A DNA stretch of 5,364 nucleotides from NCBI GenBank assembly GCA_037147235.1, contig JBAWVO010000386.1, positions 1-5,364 of the forward strand, in the 5' to 3' direction. Shown one piece after another: positions 1 through 5,308 of this stretch. Source of the stretch: JANXQG01 sp037147235. GTDB lineage: Bacteria; Planctomycetota; Planctomycetia; Pirellulales; Thermoguttaceae. The notes under the pieces are model-generated. The model saw nothing but the letters and a program-made list of their open reading frames with translations. It was not told the DNA's origin and did not search any database. Numbering within the stretch: position 1 is the stretch's first letter; every line of letters begins with the position of its first letter. The position numbers and the translations under genes were made by a program.

Positions 1-1
1 T

Positions 2-211
2 GCCAATCCGCTCAGCAATACGGCTGAACAGTTCTACGCCACGTTCCAATATGCTATGAAGGCGTTGGGCAACGTGGCGACGACGGGCATGGCCATCAGC
101 TACTCAAACCAAATGGGTCAGCTTCTGTCCAGAGGTGTCCAGCAGGCCAGCAGTGCAGCTTACGCTCAGGTCGAGGCACAGGCAGGGCAATCTCTCGATA
201 TTACTGCGTAA
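2..211 (+). CDS. 3' end of an unrecognised gene (partial, runs off the left edge)
   Basis: An open frame enters from the left edge and gives 69 residues before a TAA at 209-211. The visible part is rich in Ala, Gln and Ser (for example QQASSAAYAQVEAQAGQ near the end), has no charged cluster, no cysteine and no membrane segment, and looks helical and possibly coiled or repetitive. I do not recognise the family. It is taken as real because the frame is open from the edge with sensible composition, and because it ends 63 nt before the stop of the converging SGNH gene, a normal tail-to-tail arrangement. No strong terminator hairpin is visible in the 63-nt gap. An alternative is a chance open frame, since only 210 nt are visible. 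Confidence 0.55.
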   Translation, partial: ANPLSNTAEQFYATFQYAMKALGNVATTGMAISYSNQMGQLLSRGVQQASSAAYAQVEAQAGQSLDITA

Positions 212-274
212 TGCTGGTAACCATCACGGAATCGCCATCTTGGAATTCGGGACGCCGAGAAGTCTGTCGCTTTC

Positions 275-994
275 TTACGCTGCCTTCTTCTTCGTTGCTG
301 CCTCTGCCTTCGGGGCTTCCGTGGGCAATTCTTTGCCAGTTAATGCCTTGTAAATAGTGGCGGCCAGGAGTTTGTGACCCTCGCCACTGGGATGAACTCG
401 GTCTCTGCCGGAGAATCCGTTCTTGCCGTCAAGCGACTCGTATAGATCAATGACGTAGCAGTTCTTTTCCTTCACAATCTTCAAGATCATCGGACCGATC
501 TCGTTCTTGATGACGTTGCCATTGATTCCCCACTTGTTTCCCCCCGCAGGCGGCGGCAGGCAACAATAAATGATTACCTCGGGATTGACCTTTCTGAGAG
601 CGGCAATCATCGCTTCATAATCAGCCGTGAACTCGGCCTTCTTCTTCCAGTTGTGGGGTTTGCTGTCGTTGGTGCCCAATGCGATGGTCACAACATCCGG
701 CTTGCTCTTCAGTGCCTGGTCGAACTGTCCTAACTTGCTGTAGGGCTTGTCACCGCCGTTCAGCATGGTGGCACCGCTGACGCCGAGATTAGTGACTTGC
801 CATTTGTTCCCCAGGGCATTCTGGAGCATCGACGGATAGGGCCCGCAAGTAATGCTGTCGCCGATGCAGGCTAGGCGGATGGTATCCTTGTATGCGGCCG
901 CAGTGACGGGCTTCGAGTCGCCCGCTCCATTGGCCATGGTGATGAAACTCAGACACGCGACCACTGCGGCCAACCTCACTATGTTCCTCTGCAT
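275..994 (-). CDS. exported SGNH/GDSL-family hydrolase (putative carbohydrate or lipid esterase)
   Basis: This predicted 239-residue serine esterase shows the SGNH blocks directly. Block I is GDSITCG at 45-51, with nucleophile Ser47. Block II is NLGVSGATM at 69-77, which supplies the oxyanion Gly. Block III is GTND at 107-110, with Asn110. Block V is DRVHPSG at 198-204, with Asp198 and His201. The family hydrolyses ester bonds, often acetyl groups on sugars; the actual substrate cannot be read from the sequence. Residues 1 to about 23 form a signal peptide (MQRN, then a hydrophobic run, then ANG), so it acts outside the cytoplasm. The C-terminus is an Ala/Lys-rich tail ending KKKAA. I chose the ATG at 992-994 because GAGGGG lies 8 nt upstream and the signal peptide then begins properly. 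A GTG at 1027 in the same frame would add 11 residues in front of it. The AKR relic and the two-domain esterase lie upstream on the same strand. Confidence 0.9.
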   Translation of the reverse strand: MQRNIVRLAAVVACLSFITMANGAGDSKPVTAAAYKDTIRLACIGDSITCGPYPSMLQNALGNKWQVTNLGVSGATMLNGGDKPYSKLGQFDQALKSKPDVVTIALGTNDSKPHNWKKKAEFTADYEAMIAALRKVNPEVIIYCCLPPPAGGNKWGINGNVIKNEIGPMILKIVKEKNCYVIDLYESLDGKNGFSGRDRVHPSGEGHKLLAATIYKALTGKELPTEAPKAEAATKKKAA

Positions 995-1002
995 CAGACC
1001 GT

Positions 1003-1008
1003 CCCCTC
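1003..1008 (-). promoter_or_regulatory. ribosome binding site that decides the SGNH start
   Basis: On the minus strand GAGGGG precedes the ATG at 994 by 8 nt, a standard Shine-Dalgarno distance. The upstream in-frame GTG at 1027 has no comparable purine run at a suitable distance. This favours the shorter protein. Confidence 0.6.
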
Positions 1009-1067
1009 GTCTAAACTGATTTTCCACATAAGCATCCGCTCGGATACGTTTCGAGCAGCAACAGTCT

Positions 1068-1117
1068 CCCTATGATAACAGGGCGGCTAACGACATTCCA
1101 GAGGGCATGCCGATTTC
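1068..1117 (-). repeat. relic tail repeat, copy 1 (partner at 3211-3260)
   Basis: Read on the minus strand, this 50-nt block starts GAAATCGGCA and ends CATAGGG. It matches the block at 3211-3260 at 41 of 50 positions without gaps. It encodes EIGMPSGMSLAALLS and a stop; the partner encodes EIGKPPGKSQAAMLP and a stop. Several of the differences are non-synonymous, so this is diverged paralogy and not a recent duplication. Confidence 0.8.
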
Positions 1118-1234
1118 GCGAGCCAGAATTGAGTCCCCGGGGCGATCCTGCATTGGAGGTCCAGCAATCTGAGTATTCGCATCGATCTCCGCAGGCGTCT
1201 TGTAGCCGATCATCAGCATACCGACGGTTGTCAT
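1070..1234 (-). pseudogene. aldo/keto reductase C-terminal relic (copy 1)
   Basis: The 54-codon frame reads MTTVGMLMIGYKTPAEID from its first ATG and continues ANTQIAG, ending LAREIGMPSGMSLAALLS before a TAG. The pattern of hydrophobic strand, then G-x-x-TP-x-E-I-D-x-N, matches the last strand and helix of aldo/keto reductases, which usually end with something like TPEEVDEN. Nothing of the barrel before this point remains; the sequence instead runs into the end of the esterase gene, with the relic's ATG overlapping the esterase TGA as ATGA. The last 50 nt resemble the end of the second relic at 3211-3260. A small coupled gene is the alternative, but no independent ribosome binding site is seen, and the AKR-like C-terminus plus the second copy make a relic more likely. 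The AKR assignment rests on a short match by eye. Confidence 0.55.
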
Positions 1235-3162
1235 TTTTTTAGCAGTTTCTGCATTCCTTCGCCCAACGCATCACCGATCAGGAAGTAACTTTCCGCATTG
1301 CCGAACCAATGGTGACCGTGACCTGGATTGGGAGAAAGCTCTGCGGGACGGGCAAAGTCGGTGGTCTTCACAAAGATCGCGTTCTTGATCTGCTTGGTTC
1401 CCGCCTCCTGTGCTTTTCTGAACTCAAACATGGGACCGTTCGTTACGGGGCCGCCGTTGCCAAGTTCTCCGACGACGACAGGCAGGTCCGGCACTTTGAA
1501 TTCTTTACGGATATCGTGGACCAGGTTGACCAGATTCTGAGCGTACTCCGGAATCGCCGGCTGGGTACACATATCGTTCCAGCCCTGCTGCCAGACAAAT
1601 CCCGCGATCTCATATCTCTGGTCGCCGAGTTCTGCCAACGCGGCACGGACCTCTTCGATCATCTTCGTGTAATACGATCCTACCTGGCCGCCGGAACTTG
1701 GCGGTCTGAAGTCAACGTACAGGCTTTTACCGCCCCAGGCTGTTTTGATCAGCAACACCGGTTCGTCGAAGTAGTCGCCCATGACGTGGCCAAATTGCAG
1801 TTCAGGGCCGATATGGCTGTTGCCGCCATACCCGGTGTAGCCTACGGTTAAACCGCCCTTACGTACCTTGCCGTTGACCTTGAACGAAATCTGAACGTCG
1901 TCGCGGACCACCCATTCCCCTTTTTCGTTCTTGAGGTGCTTCATCTTGTCCGCACTTTTGGAATACTTCATGGACCAGACGAGGTTGCCCTTTCCGCCGT
2001 TGTAGTTGTGAGGGTCGTCCATCGACACCACGCCTTGCCCTTCCATGTTCGACTGTCCGGCGAGGATGAAGACTTTCAGAGGGCCTTTCTTGGCAGCGGC
2101 ATTTTGCAGATCGCGATCCAAAGCGGCTCCATCAAACGGGATGACCACAATCTTGCTGCCGTGGCCGTTATTGCCCTTCTGCGACTCCTTGGGCGTGTCG
2201 AGCACGGCGAGCGTCACCGCCACGACGTGGCCGTTCTCCATGCAAACGCCTGGCCGCTCCATCTTGTGCCAATGGTTGACGGTGCCGTCCGTGTAGCGGC
2301 AGAAGTCAGTCGTCGGATCGTAGGCCAGCCCGCGATTGACCCAACCGCTTTTGCCATCCTTCGAGGTCAGGTGGTATGCCTTTCGCGTATTCCAGGAATT
2401 GACGATGATGTGATACAGTCCGGCACTGTAGAAGATCGCCGGGTCTTCAAGGTTGGGAATGCCTCGCGGAAACGCAGACCGCCCGTCCGTCACATACGGC
2501 CCCAGCACCCCGTTGGCCGCCTTGCTAATGAATACCCGCCCTGACCGTGGAACGATCATGAAATCACCGTCCGGGCGGACCATCATGCTGATGTTTGAAT
2601 GATCCAGTCCCTTGCCTTGGATCGTGCCCAGCCGCTTCCAGGGGCCGCCGAGCGACTTCGACACAAAGACCGGGCCCGGCCGTGTCTCGCTGATCACCAG
2701 GGCGTAGCGACCGTCGGGCAGCACAAGGACCGTCACGCAATGTCCCTTGCCACCCTCGTCGTCGGGCCAGCAGAGTCCCTTGTCAACGTACGGCCCCACC
2801 ATGGAATCGCTCACGGCATGCACGATCTTCGATTCCCACCACGCTTCATGCCCCAGGCGTTGTTCCCAGCGGCTGGCGAACATGTGAAACTTGCCGTCCG
2901 GGCCCTTCATGATCGGGCCGTCCCAATAATTCCAGCGGGTCATGGTCGCGTCCTCCAGACCGTTCTTCTGGTCACGGGCACCAACCTCGGCTGCTCCCCA
3001 GGCATCCTTGGAGAGCGAACCGTTGATCGGCATCGGCAGAAAATAGTCGATGAAGGATTTCTTTGGTGGGGTTCTTGTTGCCTGGCAGAAACCAAAGCGG
3101 ACACCGGTCAACACGACGAGAACCGACAGGATGACAAATAAAGATCGGACAATCTGTTTCAT
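1231..3162 (-). CDS. exported two-domain esterase: GH43-like propeller plus sialate-O-acetylesterase (SASA/CE6-type) domain
   Basis: The 643-residue protein begins with a signal peptide (MKQIVRSL, hydrophobic core, cleavage likely after CQA near residue 28). Residues about 75-345 look like a five-bladed beta-propeller of the GH43 type: NYWDGPIMKGPDGKFHMF at 78-95 with Asp81, DHSNISMMVRPDGDFMIV at 187-204, and LEDPAIFYSAGLYHIIV at 238-254 with Glu239/Asp240 as candidate acidic residues. Residues about 361-643 form an SGNH-fold SASA/CE6-type domain: ILAGQSNMEGQG at 366-377 with nucleophile Ser371, IGPELQFG at 451-458, WQQGWND at 524-530, and HGHHW at 615-619 carrying the likely catalytic His. 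Enzymes of this group remove acetyl groups from sialic acid or xylan; the real substrate is unknown. The start at 3162 is preceded by AAAGGGAAAG and gives a proper signal peptide. The frame stays open upstream to a TTG at 3534, but that part is AKR relic and its shadow. Confidence 0.88.
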   Translation of the reverse strand: MKQIVRSLFVILSVLVVLTGVRFGFCQATRTPPKKSFIDYFLPMPINGSLSKDAWGAAEVGARDQKNGLEDATMTRWNYWDGPIMKGPDGKFHMFASRWEQRLGHEAWWESKIVHAVSDSMVGPYVDKGLCWPDDEGGKGHCVTVLVLPDGRYALVISETRPGPVFVSKSLGGPWKRLGTIQGKGLDHSNISMMVRPDGDFMIVPRSGRVFISKAANGVLGPYVTDGRSAFPRGIPNLEDPAIFYSAGLYHIIVNSWNTRKAYHLTSKDGKSGWVNRGLAYDPTTDFCRYTDGTVNHWHKMERPGVCMENGHVVAVTLAVLDTPKESQKGNNGHGSKIVVIPFDGAALDRDLQNAAAKKGPLKVFILAGQSNMEGQGVVSMDDPHNYNGGKGNLVWSMKYSKSADKMKHLKNEKGEWVVRDDVQISFKVNGKVRKGGLTVGYTGYGGNSHIGPELQFGHVMGDYFDEPVLLIKTAWGGKSLYVDFRPPSSGGQVGSYYTKMIEEVRAALAELGDQRYEIAGFVWQQGWNDMCTQPAIPEYAQNLVNLVHDIRKEFKVPDLPVVVGELGNGGPVTNGPMFEFRKAQEAGTKQIKNAIFVKTTDFARPAELSPNPGHGHHWFGNAESYFLIGDALGEGMQKLLKK

Positions 3163-3166
3163 TTTA

Positions 3167-3176
3167 CTTTCCCTTT
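3167..3176 (-). promoter_or_regulatory. ribosome binding site that decides the esterase start
   Basis: The minus-strand purine run AAAGGGAAAG ends 4 nt before the ATG at 3162. It marks the signal-peptide methionine as the start in preference to the TTG 372 nt further upstream in the same frame. Confidence 0.55.
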
Positions 3177-3210
3177 TTCGACACCACCCACATCCCGAGC
3201 TAAAGGATTC

Positions 3211-3260
3211 CCCTATGGTAACATGGCTGCTTGCGACTTTCCAGGCGGCTTGCCGATTTC
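3211..3260 (-). repeat. relic tail repeat, copy 2 (partner at 1068-1117)
   Basis: This is the second copy of the 50-nt block at the end of the AKR relics, 41 of 50 positions identical to 1068-1117. A further match lies just upstream: GATGAGAATGCC followed by AGAATTGC (3272-3291) against GATGCGAATACT followed by CAGATTGC (1164-1183). The spacing between the two matching blocks is 35 nt shorter here, which is not a multiple of three and explains one of the frame changes in this copy. Confidence 0.8.
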
Positions 3261-3531
3261 CCCTGTGGTGTGCAATTCTGGCATTCTCATCGCTTCCGCC
3301 ATCGTCACTGTGCCGTTCTTCAGCAAGATGCCCTGGGTCGTGCTCTTCATGCCGATTATGCCCATATTGCAGCGGGCAGCTTCCAGCAGTACGGTATCGC
3401 AACGACAGGCGGTAATCCATGCTACTGGCATAGGCCGGAGCGGTCTCAAAGTAGTTCACGCCTTGCTGCAATGCACGCTGGATTACGGCAACCGCTTCAC
3501 GGCCATTGGTAACCATTCCAGCATGCGGATT
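3213..3531 (-). pseudogene. aldo/keto reductase relic with internal deletions (copy 2)
   Basis: Pieces of one AKR appear in order but in two reading frames. Frame A (in phase with the esterase) gives GREAVAVIQRALQQGVNYF then ETAPAYASS, the classic AKR N-terminal helix plus the strand preceding the catalytic region. Frame B then gives CDTVLLEAARCNMGIIGMK and TTQGILLKNGTVTMAEAM, which fits the seventh barrel strand (hydrophobic-G-MK). Frame A follows with SDENARIA, the C-terminal D-E-N helix, and frame B closes with EIGKPPGKSQAAMLP and a TAG at 3213-3215. The jumps imply at least three deletions; the largest removes most of the barrel, including the usual Lys and His catalytic residues. The piece starts right at the HD gene's stop codon, so its true N-terminus is also gone. 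It cannot make a working reductase. Family call by eye from motifs. Confidence 0.72.
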
Positions 3532-4148
3532 CAACCATCTGCCAATCGTGCAATCTCGGCAGCCATGTTTCGGCGAGCAGGTTCTTCAATGTGGCCCAAG
3601 AGACGATAAATACCCGGTTTGCTCAGGAAGCCTTCAAGGACTTGTTGCCTACCCATCCGGTAATTCCCCTCCGGCACCCAGGCATACTCCTGGCGAATGT
3701 TCTCCGAGTAAGCTCGATAAGCCGGTTTGCTCGCCCCCAGAATGGCGAGATCAGCGTCGATCAGCACTTGGGCATCAACATCGTCACCTGCATCATGCGT
3801 TTTCGTCTTCAGGATCAGAAGAGCAACTAGATGGCCCTGCGGTATAGATAGCTTCCTGCACCATCGTTCGGCGTATTCAGCACTCCGTTCTTCATTGTCC
3901 GAAGTCCTGCTGTCGTAGATTACGTCATGTAGCCACGCCGCCAGAGTGACGGCGTTCGGATTCTGAGCAAACGAACCGAGGCTTTCCACCGTTTCCAGAA
4001 CCGCTCCGATATGATCGAGAGTATGATAGAAGCGACCTGAACCGGCATATCGCTTGGACACATCCTCGAACATCACGTCTGCCAAAGTCGGGTCAACCGT
4101 CCAGACACTGAGGAGGTCATGCCATTTTTGGTGCGACAGGCTATCCAT
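3531..4148 (-). CDS. HD-superfamily predicted metal-dependent phosphohydrolase (COG4339-like)
   Basis: The 205-residue cytoplasmic protein carries the HD-type metal site: YHTLDH at 41-46 (His42, His46), the signature WLHDVIYD at 72-79 (His74, Asp75), SDNEERSAE at 83-91, His118 in KTKTHDAG, and the acidic IDADLAILG at 130-138. The later QEYAWVPEGNYRMGR at 153-167 and a C-terminal EEPARRNM helix at 188-195 are typical of the roughly 200-residue bacterial HD family that I recall as COG4339. Length and order are normal, so the gene seems intact. The family is predicted to hydrolyse phosphate esters or nucleotides; the substrate is not established. I chose the ATG at 4146-4148 since homology-like sequence begins there; the purine run before it (TTGAGA) is weak. 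A GTG at 4283 would add 45 residues of unlikely composition. Its stop abuts AKR relic copy 2. Confidence 0.87.
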   Translation of the reverse strand: MDSLSHQKWHDLLSVWTVDPTLADVMFEDVSKRYAGSGRFYHTLDHIGAVLETVESLGSFAQNPNAVTLAAWLHDVIYDSRTSDNEERSAEYAERWCRKLSIPQGHLVALLILKTKTHDAGDDVDAQVLIDADLAILGASKPAYRAYSENIRQEYAWVPEGNYRMGRQQVLEGFLSKPGIYRLLGHIEEPARRNMAAEIARLADG

Positions 4149-4453
4149 CGAGAATCTCAACTCGGCTCTAGGTTGTTCAAAAGACGCCCTTATTATTATT
4201 GGACATGTGCGTCGGCTTGCACACGCGATTTGACAGATGCCGACATGAGCAGAACAACGATCGATAGCCACGCATTTTTGCACGCGGGTAGTCGCCTACA
4301 GCAGGCACACGCCGAAGCAGAGACGCCTACCAGCTTTCGTCCTCCGGCATTCGTGTGATTTTGTTCTTGAGATGAAAGTTGAAGACAATTTGGGGCTGCT
4401 TAAGGCAGCCCCGGCGGTATCTTCTGTTCGCTCATGGAACCTCAATCGCCCGA
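4149..4453. other. 305-bp spacer between the HD and Tyr/Pro-rich genes
   Basis: No gene is supported here. It holds a hairpin at 4392-4412 near the Tyr/Pro-rich gene's stop and, towards the HD gene, an AT-rich patch (TTATTATTATT around 4189-4199) about 45 nt above the HD start. That patch could lie in a promoter for the HD gene, but I could not pair it with a convincing -35 box. The GTG-initiated N-terminal extension of the HD frame (to 4283) is rich in Cys, Arg and Ile and does not look like protein of this family. Confidence 0.6.
4392..4412 (-). terminator. putative terminator hairpin of the Tyr/Pro-rich protein gene
   Basis: GGGGCTGC at 4392-4399 pairs perfectly with GCAGCCCC at 4405-4412 around a 5-nt loop. 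It lies about 40 nt past the stop of the gene at 4454. Downstream on the minus strand the sequence is AAATTGTCTTC, only moderately T-rich, so it is a weak intrinsic terminator or a 3'-end stabilising hairpin. Being symmetric it could also serve plus-strand transcripts, but no plus-strand gene ends here. Confidence 0.5.
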
Positions 4454-4930
4454 CTAAAACGCGGTGCCTGTGGCTTGATCTGGCGGAGCGGGAATCGACT
4501 GTGGCGGCGGCGGTATCAGTGGGGTTGTAGCTGGCGGCGGCGGCATTATTGCTGGTGGCGTGGTCGGCGACATCGGCTGTGGTGGTGTGGGGATCGGTGT
4601 CGGCAGCGTATCTGGTATTGGCGACGCTGACATGTACGTCTGTGATGCTTCTGGGATCGGATAGCCATAATATTGCGTCTGAAGCACCGGAGCCGGTTGC
4701 GGATAGTAGACCGGCGGCAAGCCCACGTAGACGCGGAGCGGAGCCACAGCCACCGGCATGTATGCCCGGTATCGATACGGGTAGTACGGGCGAACATAGG
4801 GCCTGTAATACCGGATCGGCTGATAGAGTGGGACGCCGACGCGGATTGTCAGGTATTGTGCCTGGGCCGACGATGCGGCAAAGGATAGCAGGATAGCACC
4901 GAACAGCAGCAGAGTCTTCTTGAAATTCAT
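4454..4930 (-). CDS. exported Tyr/Pro-rich protein of unknown function
   Basis: The 158-residue protein starts with a clear signal peptide (MNFKKTLLLF, hydrophobic run, SSAQA, cleavage likely after Ala24). Residues 26-92 are rich in Tyr, Arg and Pro (RYYRPYVRPYYPYRYRAY at 40-57, then VYYPQPAP and YYGYPIPE). Residues 104-150 are a Pro/Thr linker-like tail with two PPPP runs at 130-133 and 140-143. There is no cysteine, no domain I recognise and no C-terminal anchor or sorting motif. Such low-complexity exported proteins are often linked to the envelope or surface, but that is inference. The start is well supported by AGGAGG 8 nt upstream, a promoter-like pair at 4999-5027 and a hairpin past the stop, so it is probably a single-gene transcript. 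A longer overlapping frame (4296-4970) lacks these signals and is a shadow. Confidence 0.8.
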   Translation of the reverse strand: MNFKKTLLLFGAILLSFAASSAQAQYLTIRVGVPLYQPIRYYRPYVRPYYPYRYRAYMPVAVAPLRVYVGLPPVYYPQPAPVLQTQYYGYPIPEASQTYMSASPIPDTLPTPIPTPPQPMSPTTPPAIMPPPPATTPLIPPPPQSIPAPPDQATGTAF

Positions 4931-4938
4931 CGTAATAT

Positions 4939-4944
4939 CCTCCT
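4939..4944 (-). promoter_or_regulatory. strong ribosome binding site of the Tyr/Pro-rich protein gene
   Basis: Minus-strand AAAAGGAGG contains a full AGGAGG, 8 nt before the ATG at 4930. It is the best Shine-Dalgarno match in the window, suggesting efficient translation of this gene. Confidence 0.85.
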
Positions 4945-4998
4945 TTTAGGTGGCCCGTTAAGGCTCGCACGGTTTCTGATAAATGTCCTTAGTGTTAA

Positions 4999-5027
4999 AT
5001 CGTATCGCCACCAAGGAAGAAAGGCAA
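4999..5027 (-). promoter_or_regulatory. possible sigma70-type promoter of the Tyr/Pro-rich protein gene
   Basis: On the minus strand TTGCCT (5022-5027) and TACGAT (4999-5004) are separated by 17 nt and lie about 70 nt upstream of the ATG. Each hexamer matches the consensus at 4 of 6 positions. Such matches occur by chance, so this is only a candidate; its placement upstream of a strong ribosome binding site supports it. Confidence 0.35.
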
Positions 5028-5058
5028 CTAAGGGCGGATAAATTCTGCTGCTTCGGTA

Positions 5059-5076
5059 TTTGGAGCCGATGACATG
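5059..5076 (+). repeat. direct repeat TTNGGAGCCGATGNCATG, copy 1
   Basis: It matches 5291-5308 at 16 of 18 positions. Each copy reads like a ribosome binding site followed by 8 nt and an ATG on the plus strand. Similarity fades outside this core. Confidence 0.55.
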
Positions 5077-5193
5077 GCTGTATCCGCCGCTGGGATGCTT
5101 TCTGGTATGGGCCAGTCGTGTCTTTCGGCGTTGATGGCTGAATGGTCTCGAAGGCCCATGGATAGCGGCCGGCTTAACCATCTTGGGTTATGA
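5074..5193 (+). CDS. doubtful 39-residue small ORF
   Basis: An ATG at 5074 is preceded by GGAG 8 nt upstream and opens 39 codons (MAVSAAGMLSGMGQSCLSAL, then MAEWSRRP...) before TGA. The first 20 residues are small and hydrophobic, which would suit a tiny membrane peptide, while the remainder is polar with Arg and Trp. I know no relative. The GGAG-ATG start is part of a direct repeat; the other copy (ATG at 5306) opens only five codons. Length and chance make it more likely non-coding. Confidence 0.18.
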   Translation: MAVSAAGMLSGMGQSCLSALMAEWSRRPMDSGRLNHLGL

Positions 5194-5290
5194 CCGATAC
5201 GCCGTACGGGCTTATTTCCCCCGCAGTCTTCGCCGGTAAAATGAGCAATAAGGCCGGATATCCGGTGACCGCGTATATGATCCTTTCACT

Positions 5291-5308
5291 TTAGGAGCCG
5301 ATGCCATG
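5291..5308 (+). repeat. direct repeat TTNGGAGCCGATGNCATG, copy 2
   Basis: Second copy of the 18-nt element, here as TTAGGAGCCGATGCCATG, lying 232 nt from the first. The following frame (ATG CGT GTG CCA AGA TAA) closes at once, so this copy does not start a gene. Confidence 0.55.

Noticed and set aside
135..353. A 72-codon plus-strand frame across the convergent gene ends
   Set aside because: It overlaps both the partial gene at 2-211 and the end of the SGNH gene in other frames and resembles neither a known protein nor one with start signals.
1309..3141. Long plus-strand frames at 1309-1851, 1936-2544 and 2599-3141
   Set aside because: They lie antisense to the two-domain esterase, whose motifs are unmistakable; their proteins show no motif and they are open only because of the codon bias of the real strand.
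1070..3531. Idea that the esterase gene was inserted into one single AKR gene
   Set aside because: Both flanking pieces carry the same AKR C-terminal end and stop codon, so two copies are needed and a simple insertion does not explain them.
3223..3609. Plus-strand frames opposite AKR relic copy 2
   Set aside because: The minus strand carries ordered AKR signatures; the plus-strand products are antisense shadows.
4296..4970. A 224-codon minus-strand frame overlapping the Tyr/Pro-rich gene
   Set aside because: It has no ribosome binding site or signal peptide, its composition is typical of a shifted frame of a Pro-rich gene, and the overlapping 158-codon gene has all the expected start signals.
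4927..5181. An 84-codon minus-strand frame upstream of the Tyr/Pro-rich gene
   Set aside because: Arg/His/Ser-rich with no recognisable motif or start signal, and it covers the candidate promoter and ribosome binding site of the real gene.
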